Assembly (NCBI RefSeq): GCF_011059145.1
Contig: NZ_JAALLT010000003.1
Coordinates: 248,001-312,000, forward strand
Reading direction: 5' to 3'
Length of the DNA stretch: 64,000 nt
DNA from: Halalkalibaculum roseum
Lineage (GTDB): Bacteria > Bacteroidota > Rhodothermia > Balneolales > Balneolaceae
The translations under genes and the position numbers were made by a program. Numbering within the stretch: position 1 is the stretch's first letter; each line of letters begins with the position of its first letter. The notes under the pieces are model-generated. The model was not told where the DNA came from. It saw only the letters and a program-made list of their open reading frames with translations, and made no database searches. Below are positions 1 to 9,273 of this stretch, one piece after another.

Positions 1-1868
1 ACCGTCACCTCAATTTCATAGATCGGTTCCATCAATTTGGGCTTGGCCTGCATAAACCCGTCCCGGAATGCCATCAGGGCTGCGGTTTTAAATGCAGCGT
101 CATTGGAATCTACAGAGTGCATGGACCCATCGTACACCGAAATCCGGATATCACGAACCCTGCATTGGCTCATCGGTCCGTTTTGCATTTTCTCCATTAT
201 ACCTTTCAAAATGGCCGGCATAAATCGATTATCTATAACCCCGCCGACAATACAGTTTCTGAATATCAGCTTACCGCCCCATTCAAGTTCGATTTCCTGT
301 TCGTCGCGCACCTTAAGATCACTGTGTTCGGGCATGTTGTCACGAAGCGGCTCCATCAACATGTACACTTCGCCAAACTGACCTGCACCACCTGACTGTT
401 TTTTATGCTTGTAATGGGTCCTGACTTCCTGGGTAATGGTCTCCCGATAAGGAATACGAGGCTCGTGGAATTCAAAATCAAGATTGAATCGATTTTTTAG
501 CTCGTACTCAATTACCGATAAATGCTCCTCCCCTTGCCCGTGGATAATAATTTGCTGTAGTTCCTGGCTGTGCTCAACCTCCATGGAAGGATCTTCACGC
601 TGCAACTGGTGCAGGGCATTGCCTAGTTTATCTTCATCACCTTCTTTTTTCAGCTTAATGGCAGTACGAATTATGGGATCCGGGAAATGTATAGGCTCAA
701 GCTCTACATCATGACCCTTCACATGCAGCGTATCATTCACCCCGGTATCCTTGAGCTTTACAGCAGCCCCCAGGTCTCCCGTTTTAAGTTCGTTCACTTC
801 TATTCTTTTCTCCCCGTTGGTTAGGTAGAGACTTGAAAGACGTACGCTGTTGCCGTTTCTGCTGTTCACCAAATCGATTCCGGGTTTAACACTGCCACCG
901 TAAACTTTAAAATAGAGCAGATCCCCGACGTGTGATTCGGCACTGTTCTTGAACATAAACATCACCGGATCTCCATCCTTGTTGAGCGGGAACTCTTCAC
1001 CATCCGTTGTTTTGGGTGGATTTGCTTCCAGCGGGTTCGGAGATACATTGCCCAGAAATCCCATGACCCTACCGGTGCCCATATTTCGTTCAGCAGAGCA
1101 GCAGAACAAGGGGAAAATGTCTCTATTCAGCAAAGATTTCTGCAAGCCCTCTTTCATCTGGCTCTCAGTCAATTCACCTTGCTCAAGATAAAGATCAAGC
1201 AAAGTCTCATCATTTTCGGCTACCGCCTCAACCAATTCGTTATGCAACAACTCGGCCTGCGCTTTTTGTGAGTCGGGAATCGGCAGCTTGTCGGGCTTGC
1301 CTCCTTTTTCGGGAAATTCGTACATCGTCATTTTTAACACATCGATGATAGCATGAAAGTCATCTCCCTCGGTAAATGGATATTGCACAACCACTACTCC
1401 GCGACCGAAATGCTCTTTGGCCATATCTACCGTATTCTGAAAGTTCGACTGCTCAGAATCGGGCTTATTCACAATAAATAGAGAAGGAATACGGTATTTC
1501 TCGGTGTACTTCCATAATGAATCTGTACCTACTTCCACCCCGTACTCAGCGTTTAGCGTAAAAATGGCTGTATCAGCAACCCGCAAAGCCCCGACTACCT
1601 CTCCTATATAATCAGCAGTTCCAGGGGTATCGATGAGATTGATTTTACTACCTCTCCAGTCCAGATTAAGGAAAGAAGAGAAGACCGATTTCTGTTTCTC
1701 TTTCTCAATTTCGTGATAATCGGAAGTCGTTGATTTATTCAATACCGAACCCCGACGATGAATGGTTCTGGATTCAAAAAGCATCGTTTCAGAAAGCGTG
1801 GTTTTACCGGATCCGGCATGACCTAACAATACGACATTTCTGATTCTTGATGGTTGATACACATTCAT
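1..1868 (-). CDS. Elongation factor G-like GTPase (EF-G paralog), 3' end beyond the window
   Basis: Translational GTPase of the EF-G family. Reading the minus strand from ATG at 1868 gives an open frame of about 622 codons to the window edge. G1 is GHAGSGKT (residues 16-23), G3 is LIDTPG, G4 is NKPD and G5 is a CSAE-type loop. Domain II, III and IV segments follow, and the frame reaches the EPIYEIEV stretch that begins EF-G domain V, so only the last 60-80 residues are missing. The effector loop has EKEKQKSV instead of the canonical ERGITI, which points to the EF-G-like/FusA2 subgroup and not the main translocase. An AGGTAG-type ribosome site lies just before the ATG. The exact job of these paralogs (ribosome rescue, recycling or unknown) cannot be told from sequence. 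Confidence 0.9.
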   Translation of the reverse strand, partial: MNVYQPSRIRNVVLLGHAGSGKTTLSETMLFESRTIHRRGSVLNKSTTSDYHEIEKEKQKSVFSSFLNLDWRGSKINLIDTPGTADYIGEVVGALRVADTAIFTLNAEYGVEVGTDSLWKYTEKYRIPSLFIVNKPDSEQSNFQNTVDMAKEHFGRGVVVVQYPFTEGDDFHAIIDVLKMTMYEFPEKGGKPDKLPIPDSQKAQAELLHNELVEAVAENDETLLDLYLEQGELTESQMKEGLQKSLLNRDIFPLFCCSAERNMGTGRVMGFLGNVSPNPLEANPPKTTDGEEFPLNKDGDPVMFMFKNSAESHVGDLLYFKVYGGSVKPGIDLVNSRNGNSVRLSSLYLTNGEKRIEVNELKTGDLGAAVKLKDTGVNDTLHVKGHDVELEPIHFPDPIIRTAIKLKKEGDEDKLGNALHQLQREDPSMEVEHSQELQQIIIHGQGEEHLSVIEYELKNRFNLDFEFHEPRIPYRETITQEVRTHYKHKKQSGGAGQFGEVYMLMEPLRDNMPEHSDLKVRDEQEIELEWGGKLIFRNCIVGGVIDNRFMPAILKGIMEKMQNGPMSQCRVRDIRISVYDGSMHSVDSNDAAFKTAALMAFRDGFMQAKPKLMEPIYEIEVT

Positions 1869-2113
1869 AGTCTACCTCATATATATTAAGTTGAAACATA
1901 GTCTGAGCCGCCGACGTCCAAGAATGGCATTAGAAAAGTGCAGCGTATTTCTGATAATTTCAGTGGCATATCCGTACATCAGAGCCCGGCTTGATTGCTA
2001 TCTAATGGTAAGTAATAGAAAAAAAGATTTGAGTTCAATTTTTTTTATCATTGGTTTGCACGAATCGGGTGGAGAATCAAAATTCTAACAAAATGCATCA
2101 TACCAGGTAAATA

Positions 2114-3109
2114 ATGAAGGAGATATTACTCATCCAGACGGGCGGTACCATTGCCATGGATATCACTCATGGAGAACCAAAGCTTGATCCGTCGAAGTGG
2201 TCGGAGCTGATGTACAAGGAAGTCCCTGAATTGTCAGAAATCGCGAAAATAGAGATTGAACAGTTATTTTTTGAAGACAGCTCGGATGTTAGTCCCGATC
2301 ACTGGTCTCGACTCATAAAATACATTTCCGATTGCTACGGAGATTATGACGGCTTTGTAATTCTTCACGGGACTGATACCATGGCGTACACCGCTTCTGC
2401 CCTTTCTTTCGGATTGCAGAATCTTAAAAAGCCCGTCATCCTTACTGGCAGCCAGGTGCCGATGAGCAATATTCGCAGTGATGCTCGCAGAAATCTGGTG
2501 AATGCCATTGAAATGGCAACACTCCCCTTGAATGAGGTCGCCATTTGTTTCAACGATTTTGTGTACCGTGGCAACAGGGCTACCAAAATGAGCATCGGGG
2601 ATTTTGACGCCTTCGCCTCTCCGAACTTTCCTCCCCTGGCCGAAATCGGTTTACATATAGAAATAAACAACCATCTGCCGGAGACGAAAAAACCATTTCT
2701 GAGCCTTCCATCATTCCGCGATGAGGTCTTCCTGTTGAAAATTTTCCCCGGACTTAACGCTTCCATGCTGGATGATATCGATTTTTCAGATGTACGCGTG
2801 CTTATTATAGAAGCCTTTGGAAGCGGTAATTTCCCCTTAACCGGCAAGCGAAGCCTTCTTCCCTTTTTCAAGAAATGTGTGGAAAATGGAATCATGCTGG
2901 TCATTACCTCTCAGGCGGCCTATGATGCCGTGGAATTAGAGAAGTACGAAAGCGGGAGAAAAGCCAGAGAACTCGGTGCCATCAGTGCCGGAGATATGAC
3001 CACCGAAGCAACCCTCACCAAAATCATGTATCTTCTCGGTAATTATTCATCGGATGATGAAATCAAAGAATTATTCCAGAAAAATATTGCAGGAGAATTA
3101 ACCGAATAA
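2114..3109 (+). CDS. ansA: Type I L-asparaginase
   Basis: Hydrolyses L-asparagine to aspartate and ammonia. The 331-residue protein has no signal peptide, so it is the cytoplasmic type I enzyme. It begins with the first catalytic Thr signature TGGTIAM (about residues 9-15) and has the second signature HGTDTMAYTASAL (about residues 84-96). It continues with the GSQ(V)PM and SDARRNL segments of the family, and length fits AnsA. GAAGGAG-like purines overlap the start region. The next gene follows after only 9 bp on the same strand, so the two are probably co-transcribed, although the functions are not obviously linked. Confidence 0.93.
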   Translation: MKEILLIQTGGTIAMDITHGEPKLDPSKWSELMYKEVPELSEIAKIEIEQLFFEDSSDVSPDHWSRLIKYISDCYGDYDGFVILHGTDTMAYTASALSFGLQNLKKPVILTGSQVPMSNIRSDARRNLVNAIEMATLPLNEVAICFNDFVYRGNRATKMSIGDFDAFASPNFPPLAEIGLHIEINNHLPETKKPFLSLPSFRDEVFLLKIFPGLNASMLDDIDFSDVRVLIIEAFGSGNFPLTGKRSLLPFFKKCVENGIMLVITSQAAYDAVELEKYESGRKARELGAISAGDMTTEATLTKIMYLLGNYSSDDEIKELFQKNIAGELTE

Positions 3110-3118
3110 CCTTTCCCT

Positions 3119-3832
3119 ATGTACTTTGTTTTTGATGTAGAAACTGTTCCCGATTTTGAATTTGTACGCTCTGTGATAACGGAACCCGAAAAAGAAAATG
3201 AAGCTCTCCTCCTTCAGGCGAGTGAGGAATTGGCACATAACAAGTCAGGTTTTCTACCACCCATGTATCATCGCATAGTTTCGTGGGTTGGCCTGTGGAT
3301 TGAAAACAACGGTGTACCCAAACAGAAAGTCAGCTGGAATGGTGAGGATGAAAAAGAAGGGCTTGTAACATTATTTGACGCGCTGAGTACCTATAAGGAT
3401 TTCGGACTCATACATCATAACGGACGCGGATTTGATCTTCCTCTGGTTACCTATCGGGCGATGAAGCATGGGTTGCAGATGCCCTCTCGCATGAATCATC
3501 GTGAGATTCGTTACCGGTACAGCAACCATAACGTTGACCTGCTCGATGAATTCAGCAACTATGGGGCAAGTTCATGGCCCAAATTGAAGCACCTGGGCTA
3601 TTTGATCAATATCCCCTTTAAACAGACCGGCGAAGGCAACGAAGTGCTCACTATGTACAATGAAGGCAAGCTGGAGGAAATTGAGCACTACTGTTACGAA
3701 GATGTCATGGCTACCTATATTGTTTGGCTGCACCTGAAGTATACGGTAGGTGACATCTCCAAGGAATTGTTCGATAACCTGAATGAGCGTGCCATGAACA
3801 AGCTGAAGGAGATTCAGGACACGGATCACTGA
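3119..3832 (+). CDS. PolB-like 3'-5' exonuclease domain protein
   Basis: A stand-alone DEDDy exonuclease of the 'predicted PolB-like 3'-5' exonuclease' family. The 237-residue protein starts with the Exo I motif FDVETVPD (D6, E8). Exo II is the HHNGRGFDLP segment in the middle. Exo III is the Y-x3-D of HYCYEDVMATY near residue 195. All metal-ligand acidic residues of the DEDDy set are visible. No polymerase domain is attached, so a role in DNA repair or nucleotide trimming is inferred, not shown. It lies 9 bp after ansA. The gene ends before a short 64-bp gap to the convergent glgC. Confidence 0.85.
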   Translation: MYFVFDVETVPDFEFVRSVITEPEKENEALLLQASEELAHNKSGFLPPMYHRIVSWVGLWIENNGVPKQKVSWNGEDEKEGLVTLFDALSTYKDFGLIHHNGRGFDLPLVTYRAMKHGLQMPSRMNHREIRYRYSNHNVDLLDEFSNYGASSWPKLKHLGYLINIPFKQTGEGNEVLTMYNEGKLEEIEHYCYEDVMATYIVWLHLKYTVGDISKELFDNLNERAMNKLKEIQDTDH

Positions 3833-3896
3833 TTATCATTATTCCACAGATCCGACTGATTCTTGAGAGATTCGGTGTAATCACCTAAATCCGGGA

Positions 3897-5168
3897 TCAG
3901 ATTTTCGTACCGTCGGGTATAACCGCACCTTTGGGTATCACCACAATACCGTCCACAACGTGAAATTTCCCGTGATCACCTTCATCCAGATGATCCCCAC
4001 CGGCTATACGAACATCATTCCCAATCCGGCAATTTTTATCAATGATAGTATTGCTGATGAAGCAGCGCTGCCCGATAGCCATGGCCGGGTGGTCTTCCGT
4101 ACCGCTTTCAATTTCTTGCTGAGATTGAAAGTAATCATTACCCATGATGATGGAACGCTCAATAGTTGTTCCTTTACCGATGCGGGATCGTATACCGATT
4201 ACTGACCTTTCGATGCGGCTGGCTTCGATGAGACATCCTTCTGCAAGTACCGAGTGATCAAAGGTACTTCCCGAAAGTTTCGAAGCCGGAAGCATCCGGG
4301 CCCGGGTAAAGATGAAGTCTTCGTTGTCATACAGGTTAAATCGAGGCAGATCATCGCTCAGTTCGATATTTGCCTCAAAAAATGATTTCACTGTACCGAT
4401 ATCGGTCCAGTACCCGTCAAATTCATAGCTGGATACTTTGAAATCCCTGTTGATCGCTTCCGGTATAATCTCTTTACCGAAATCTGTGGCATCAGGGTGA
4501 TTGTCAAAAAGTTCATGGAGGGTGTCTTTATTGAAAATATAGATACCCATGGAGGCCAGATAATGTCTGCCGTCACTGGTGAACTTAGCCGGCATATCAG
4601 ATTTCCATTTATCCAGCTCATCCATAGAAGGTTTTTCAACAAAGTTTTCAATAAAACCTTCTTTATTGGTCTTCATAATGCCGAATCCGGTAGCATCTTC
4701 TGCAGCCACCGGTATGGTAGCTACCGTAAGGTCGGCATTACTGTCTTCATGCTGCTTCAACATTTTGCGGTAATCCATCTGGTAAAGCTGATCACCGGAA
4801 AGTATCAGCACATGTTCGTGTCGATGGTTTTCCATATGGTGCAACGACTGACGAACGGCATCGGCTGTGCCCTGGTACCAGTTTTTACTCTTCGGTGTCT
4901 GCTCAGCAGCCAGAATGTCAACAAAGCCGCGACTGAACACATCGAAATTGTAGGTGTTTTTGATGTGCCTGTTCAGTGAGGCAGAATTAAATTGGGTAAG
5001 CACGTAAATTCGACGAACTCCTGAATTAAGACAGTTGGAAATGGGAATATCGACTAATCGGTATTTACCTGCTATAGGAACAGCCGGCTTCGAACGTTCT
5101 TTGGTAAGCGGATATAGCCGGGTTCCCTGCCCGCCTCCTAATATTACTGCAATCGTCGAATTTCTCAT
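3897..5168 (-). CDS. glgC: Glucose-1-phosphate adenylyltransferase (ADP-glucose pyrophosphorylase)
   Basis: Makes ADP-glucose from glucose-1-phosphate and ATP, the committed step of bacterial glycogen synthesis. The 423-residue protein opens with the nucleotidyl-transferase signature GGGQGTRLYPLT (residues 11-22), followed by SKPAVPIAGKYRLVDIPISN. The substrate-binding LSGDQLYQMDY segment is near residue 128. The C-terminal third shows hexapeptide left-handed beta-helix repeats (VIGIRSRIGKGTTIERSIIMG). Length fits GlgC. It lies 12 bp downstream of glgA on the same strand, so glgA-glgC is an operon. No branching enzyme or phosphorylase gene is in this window. Confidence 0.97.
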   Translation of the reverse strand: MRNSTIAVILGGGQGTRLYPLTKERSKPAVPIAGKYRLVDIPISNCLNSGVRRIYVLTQFNSASLNRHIKNTYNFDVFSRGFVDILAAEQTPKSKNWYQGTADAVRQSLHHMENHRHEHVLILSGDQLYQMDYRKMLKQHEDSNADLTVATIPVAAEDATGFGIMKTNKEGFIENFVEKPSMDELDKWKSDMPAKFTSDGRHYLASMGIYIFNKDTLHELFDNHPDATDFGKEIIPEAINRDFKVSSYEFDGYWTDIGTVKSFFEANIELSDDLPRFNLYDNEDFIFTRARMLPASKLSGSTFDHSVLAEGCLIEASRIERSVIGIRSRIGKGTTIERSIIMGNDYFQSQQEIESGTEDHPAMAIGQRCFISNTIIDKNCRIGNDVRIAGGDHLDEGDHGKFHVVDGIVVIPKGAVIPDGTKI

Positions 5169-5180
5169 ACTTTCTACCCC

Positions 5181-6620
5181 TTAATTAATTGTTATTTGAT
5201 TATACATCTTAATGTACTCACTTGCAGATGCATTCCACGAAAAATCCAGCTCCATGACTTTTTTCTGTATGCCGCTCATAATTTTAGGCTGTCCATAAAT
5301 GCTTATTGCACGCCAAACAGCTTCGGCAGCCTCATAGAAGTCAAAATGCTGAAACTTTATTCCGTAACCTCCCTCCTCATCAAGGTCTTTAACGGTATCT
5401 TTTAAGCCCCCGATGTTTCGGACAATAGGTATGGTACCGTAGCGCATACAGTACATCTGATTAAGTCCACACGGTTCCACTCGGGAGGGCATGATCATAA
5501 AATCACTCCCGGCATAAATTAGATGCGCCAACTTCTCATTGTAATCAAGAGCAGCATCAAAATAACCCACATACTGATTGCTCATCTTCTTGAACTGCTC
5601 ATGCAAAGCCGGATCTCCGGTACCAAGTACCACAAAATTAACACTGTGCTGGGAACTCAGGTAATTCCGGAATAGATTAGGCAGTAAATCGGCACCCTTT
5701 TCATAGGCCAGCCTCCCGATATAAGATATGGTTGGATATTGAGGATCAAGGCCAAACCGCTTGCATAATTTCTTTTTATTGGATGCCTTCCCAGCCTTTC
5801 GGGTTCTCACATCATAATGACGATCCAGATAAGTATCCGTTTTGGGATTCCAAACATCCGTATCTATACCGTTTACTATGCCACGTGACTTTGCCCTCTC
5901 ATTTCTGAACAGAGGTTCGAGCCCATTGCTATGTTCACATAGTTCATCCATGTACGATTTCGAAACCGTGCTTATCTGCCACGCACATTTGAGTCCGGCA
6001 GCCATACAGTTCAGTTTACCGTTCCAATCCAGCATCCCTGCATTTCCCCTGTTAAAATCGGGTATCAGCCGGTCATTCCACCTGTCATAGGCTCCATGGT
6101 ATTGCCCGTTGTGAACCGTGAAAACCGTAGGTATCCTTTTCAGTTCATCATAACGAAAACACTGCGTCATCATAAACGGCGCAAGACCTGAATGATGATC
6201 GTGGCAATGCACAATATCAGGTTTTTTTTTCATGTCTTTGATCCAGTCTAGAGCAGCTATCTGGAATCCCAGAAAACGTTCAAACTCGTCCCAGTAACCC
6301 GAACCGGAGTGGGGATCGGTATAGATGCCCGGCCGATCCAGCAGGCCCGGAATATCAACCACATATAGCGGAAAGCCCAAGCTGTCATCTTTTTCGCGTT
6401 GAATGCTGTAAAATATTTTGCCCGTATCCATGGGAGCATCACCCTCAAATACCGTTTTAAATTCATGGTTTTCAGTCCACTCATTCCGGTATTTGGGCAT
6501 TACCACGGAAGCTTTTACACCCTCTTCAATTAAATACTTTGGCAGTGATCCGACTACATCAGCCAATCCCCCTACCTTGGCAACCGGGTAACATTCAGCG
6601 CTTAAATGAATTACATGCAT
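5181..6620 (-). CDS. glgA: Glycogen synthase (ADP-glucose, GT5)
   Basis: Transfers glucose from ADP-glucose to growing alpha-1,4-glucan chains. The 479-residue GT-B fold enzyme has the N-terminal ADP-glucose signature KVGGLADVVGSLP (residues 15-27). The C-terminal GT5 signature is SRVEPCGLNQMYCMRYGTIP with the catalytic Glu, followed by GGLKDTV. Length matches bacterial GlgA. It is the first gene of the glgA-glgC operon. About 290 bp separate it from the divergent ABC exporter, and the promoters of both must lie there; I did not find an unambiguous one. Confidence 0.97.
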   Translation of the reverse strand: MHVIHLSAECYPVAKVGGLADVVGSLPKYLIEEGVKASVVMPKYRNEWTENHEFKTVFEGDAPMDTGKIFYSIQREKDDSLGFPLYVVDIPGLLDRPGIYTDPHSGSGYWDEFERFLGFQIAALDWIKDMKKKPDIVHCHDHHSGLAPFMMTQCFRYDELKRIPTVFTVHNGQYHGAYDRWNDRLIPDFNRGNAGMLDWNGKLNCMAAGLKCAWQISTVSKSYMDELCEHSNGLEPLFRNERAKSRGIVNGIDTDVWNPKTDTYLDRHYDVRTRKAGKASNKKKLCKRFGLDPQYPTISYIGRLAYEKGADLLPNLFRNYLSSQHSVNFVVLGTGDPALHEQFKKMSNQYVGYFDAALDYNEKLAHLIYAGSDFMIMPSRVEPCGLNQMYCMRYGTIPIVRNIGGLKDTVKDLDEEGGYGIKFQHFDFYEAAEAVWRAISIYGQPKIMSGIQKKVMELDFSWNASASEYIKMYNQITIN

Positions 6621-6911
6621 TCGTTTAGGTCTATGGTTGAACAGTATAGGTTACACGAGTAACCAATTTGTTAACACGAAGTAATTAAAACTTTATGCTT
6701 GTGTCAAAGTCTTTCTTAATCAAGCAGTTCTATAGATTTCCCACGGTCATATAGCAGCCGTTATTAGATATCAACTCTACAAAAATTAACCGTACCAAGC
6801 GTAATGCTTCACTTTTAAAAATTCTCTTAAGATCAAACAAACTTATTTCAAAACCTTTGTTTGTTGGATCGAAACTTATATGTTCAGATGAATTTAAATC
6901 AACAGAACACT

Positions 6912-7838
6912 ATGGCGGTAATAGAAGTAAAAAATATTGACAAATCCTTCGGCAACACACATGCCGTTAATAATGTCAGTTTTGAAGTTACCAAGGGAAA
7001 AATATTCGGTTTGCTCGGGCCAAACGGCGCGGGTAAAACGACCGCTATTCGAATCATCAACCACATCATTATTGCCGATTCCGGCACCATTACCATCAAC
7101 GGAATGGAGGTCAGCCCCGAGACGCAAAGCATGATTGGCTATATGCCGGAAGAGCGGGGTCTTTATAAAAAGATGAAGGTTGGAGAGCAGCTGATATACC
7201 TTGCCCAGCTAAAAGGCATGGACCATGGAAAAGCAAAAGAAGCGATCCAATACTGGCTGGATCGTTTCGAAGCGGCTGACTGGTATAACAAGGAGGTGGG
7301 AGAACTTTCAAAAGGTATGTCACAAAAAATTCAGTTTATTGCCACTATCGCCCACGATCCTGATATCTATATTTTTGATGAGCCCTTTAGCGGACTGGAT
7401 CCAATAAACAGTGAAATGCTAAAAGATATTGTCATTGATCTTCGGGACCAGGGAAAAACCATTCTATTCTCTACACACAGAATGGAGCAGGTTGAACAGA
7501 TGTGCGATGAGATATGTCTATTTAACAAAGGGCGCGCCGTATTGAAAGGTGATCTGAGGGATATAAAAAAGTCATTCGGAAAAAATACCATAAATATCGA
7601 ATTCCAGGGGGATGCAAGTTTCTTGGATCAGCTTGAAAATGTGAGGATTAACAATCGCTCTACCAACTATGCCGAAATTCGAGTTTTGAACGGCGAAAAC
7701 ATGCAGGATATTCTGAAAAAAGCTATGGAGCATAGCGAGATATACAAATTTGAACGCGTGGAACCCTCGTTAACTGAAATATTTATTTCCACAGTGGGAG
7801 AAGACAATATCAACCCAAAAGAACTGGCCTTAAAATGA
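6912..7838 (+). CDS. ABC transporter ATP-binding protein (NatA-like exporter)
   Basis: ATPase subunit of a NatAB-type ABC exporter. Walker A is GPNGAGKTT (about residues 37-45), the signature is LSKGMSQ, Walker B is IYIFDEPFSGLD and the switch His is in FSTHRMEQ. After the nucleotide-binding domain there is an extra C-terminal domain of about 80 residues, typical of NatA-like proteins. I chose ATG at 6912 (MAVIEVKNIDKSFG), which begins exactly where the family domain starts. An ATG at 6888 and a TTG at 6861 lie in the same frame. The stop overlaps the permease start by 4 bp (ATGA), so the pair is translationally coupled. The exported substrate is unknown; sodium or a lipophilic compound is possible. 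Confidence 0.93.
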   Translation: MAVIEVKNIDKSFGNTHAVNNVSFEVTKGKIFGLLGPNGAGKTTAIRIINHIIIADSGTITINGMEVSPETQSMIGYMPEERGLYKKMKVGEQLIYLAQLKGMDHGKAKEAIQYWLDRFEAADWYNKEVGELSKGMSQKIQFIATIAHDPDIYIFDEPFSGLDPINSEMLKDIVIDLRDQGKTILFSTHRMEQVEQMCDEICLFNKGRAVLKGDLRDIKKSFGKNTINIEFQGDASFLDQLENVRINNRSTNYAEIRVLNGENMQDILKKAMEHSEIYKFERVEPSLTEIFISTVGEDNINPKELALK

Positions 7839-9127
7839 ATTTGCGACAAATAGTACTGGTATTAAAACGGGAATACCTTACCCGCATTAAGAGTAAAGCT
7901 TTTATTCTGCTGACCATACTCTTGCCTTTGGGAATGGTAGCATTCATTGGCATAGGAATCGGTATTGCCCTCTGGGATACCGAGACAACGCACAATATCG
8001 GCATTGTAGACGAAACAGAGGTCATCTTCCCCCGGCTAGAGCAGGCCAATGAAGAGCGATATTTGAATGTGTCTGACACTCCTATCGATACGTTGCGTAA
8101 TATGGTGATCAATCAGGAGATGGAAGGCTACATCATCATCTCTAAAGAAAATATTGAATCAGATAAGAATGCCGAACTGGTCTATGGCGGGTCCGGAGGA
8201 ATCAATCTGCTGAACAGCATACGTTCCGACCTGCGGGACGCCATCAGGGAAGAACGTTTAGATAGGGCGAACGTATCCGAAACGGTAAAAGATATATATG
8301 CCAGTCGTGCGGGTCTGGATACCCGAAAACTGACCAAAGAAGGAATTGAAACCGAAGATGATGCCGGTTTCAGGACCGTGATAGGAATGGTTATGGGTGT
8401 TATCATTTTCGGAATATTGCTGGGCTACGGCGGTTGGTTGACGCGAAGTGTCATCGAGGAAAAAACAAGCCGTATCATTGAAGTCATAGCTTCCTCGGTA
8501 AAACCTATAGAACTGCTGATTGGAAAAATCCTCGGAGTGGGTGCTCTTGCCGTGACTCAAATTGGAATCTGGGTGATTGCCGGAATAGGACTCAGCGCAG
8601 CTGCAGCCCCAATAGCCGCCATGTTTGTCGGTTCACAGATGTCACAAATTGATGCGGAAGCTGCAGAAGTGGCTGCTAACCCTGCCATGTTTGAGATACC
8701 TTCTATAGAAGCCTCACTGATTTTCTATTTCGTACTCTTCTTTGTTCTGGGATACTTTATTTACTCTTCGCTTTTTGCTGCCATCGGTTCCGCCGTTGAC
8801 TCAGAAACCGATACCCAGCAGTTTATGTTTCCGGTGATGATTCCGATCATGATTTCCTATTTCATTCTCTTTCGACTGGTGGAGGCACCCGATTCCAGCC
8901 TGGCTGTAATCAGCTCCATGGTGCCATTCTTCTCCCCTATACTGATGGTATCACGCATCGCCATTACGGATGTCCCATTCTGGCAAATTGGCTTATCTGT
9001 AATATTGATGATCGGTACGTTCTTTGCCACCATTTGGCTGAGTGCCAAAATTTACAGCGTAGGTATCCTGAGTTACGGAAAAAGTGCCAGCTTCAAAGAA
9101 CTCTGGAAGTGGGTTAAACAAGGATAG
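7835..9127 (+). CDS. ABC-2 type transporter permease (NatB-like)
   Basis: Membrane subunit for the ATPase encoded just upstream. The 430-residue protein has one N-terminal membrane segment (about residues 23-48). A large extracytoplasmic domain follows to about residue 180. A block of five or six membrane helices fills the C-terminal half, including the conserved WLTRSVIEEKTSRIIEVIASS motif that precedes helix 3 in ABC-2 permeases. This is the NatB architecture. Start and stop overlap of 4 bp with the ATPase gene supports coupled expression. A 32-bp perfect palindrome begins 14 bp after the stop. Confidence 0.92.
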   Translation: MNLRQIVLVLKREYLTRIKSKAFILLTILLPLGMVAFIGIGIGIALWDTETTHNIGIVDETEVIFPRLEQANEERYLNVSDTPIDTLRNMVINQEMEGYIIISKENIESDKNAELVYGGSGGINLLNSIRSDLRDAIREERLDRANVSETVKDIYASRAGLDTRKLTKEGIETEDDAGFRTVIGMVMGVIIFGILLGYGGWLTRSVIEEKTSRIIEVIASSVKPIELLIGKILGVGALAVTQIGIWVIAGIGLSAAAAPIAAMFVGSQMSQIDAEAAEVAANPAMFEIPSIEASLIFYFVLFFVLGYFIYSSLFAAIGSAVDSETDTQQFMFPVMIPIMISYFILFRLVEAPDSSLAVISSMVPFFSPILMVSRIAITDVPFWQIGLSVILMIGTFFATIWLSAKIYSVGILSYGKSASFKELWKWVKQG

Positions 9128-9141
9128 AATAGACGATATAT

Positions 9142-9173
9142 AGGTTTAGTAAACTTTAAAAGTTTACTAAACC
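9142..9173. repeat. Perfect 32-bp palindrome downstream of the ABC permease
   Basis: The arm AGGTTTAGTAAACTTT is followed directly by its exact reverse complement, with no spacer. It starts 14 bp after the permease stop and sits between converging genes. It has no T-tract, so it is not a classical intrinsic terminator, but a cruciform or RNA hairpin could act as a 3' end for both neighbours. It could also be one copy of a dispersed palindromic repeat family. Confidence 0.8.
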
Positions 9174-9238
9174 TGAGAGGGAATTAAACTCGTCAACCCG
9201 CTCCGCATTCATTAGAGCATGTTACTCTTATACTTAGA

Positions 9239-9273
9239 ACTCAGTACTCAAGACTCATGACTCACGACTCAAT
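9239..9273. repeat. Five tandem copies of a 7-bp unit, ACTCANN
   Basis: Reading the plus strand from 9239, the units are ACTCAGT, ACTCAAG, ACTCATG, ACTCACG and ACTCAAT, in exact 7-bp register. The array runs across the stop codon of the M1-like gene (minus strand, stop at 9255-9257). The variable last two bases argue against very recent slippage. Confidence 0.75.

Noticed and set aside
6861-6911. Longer N-terminus of the ABC ATPase from TTG 6861
   Set aside because: The extension does not resemble the family, which begins at the ATG at 6912.
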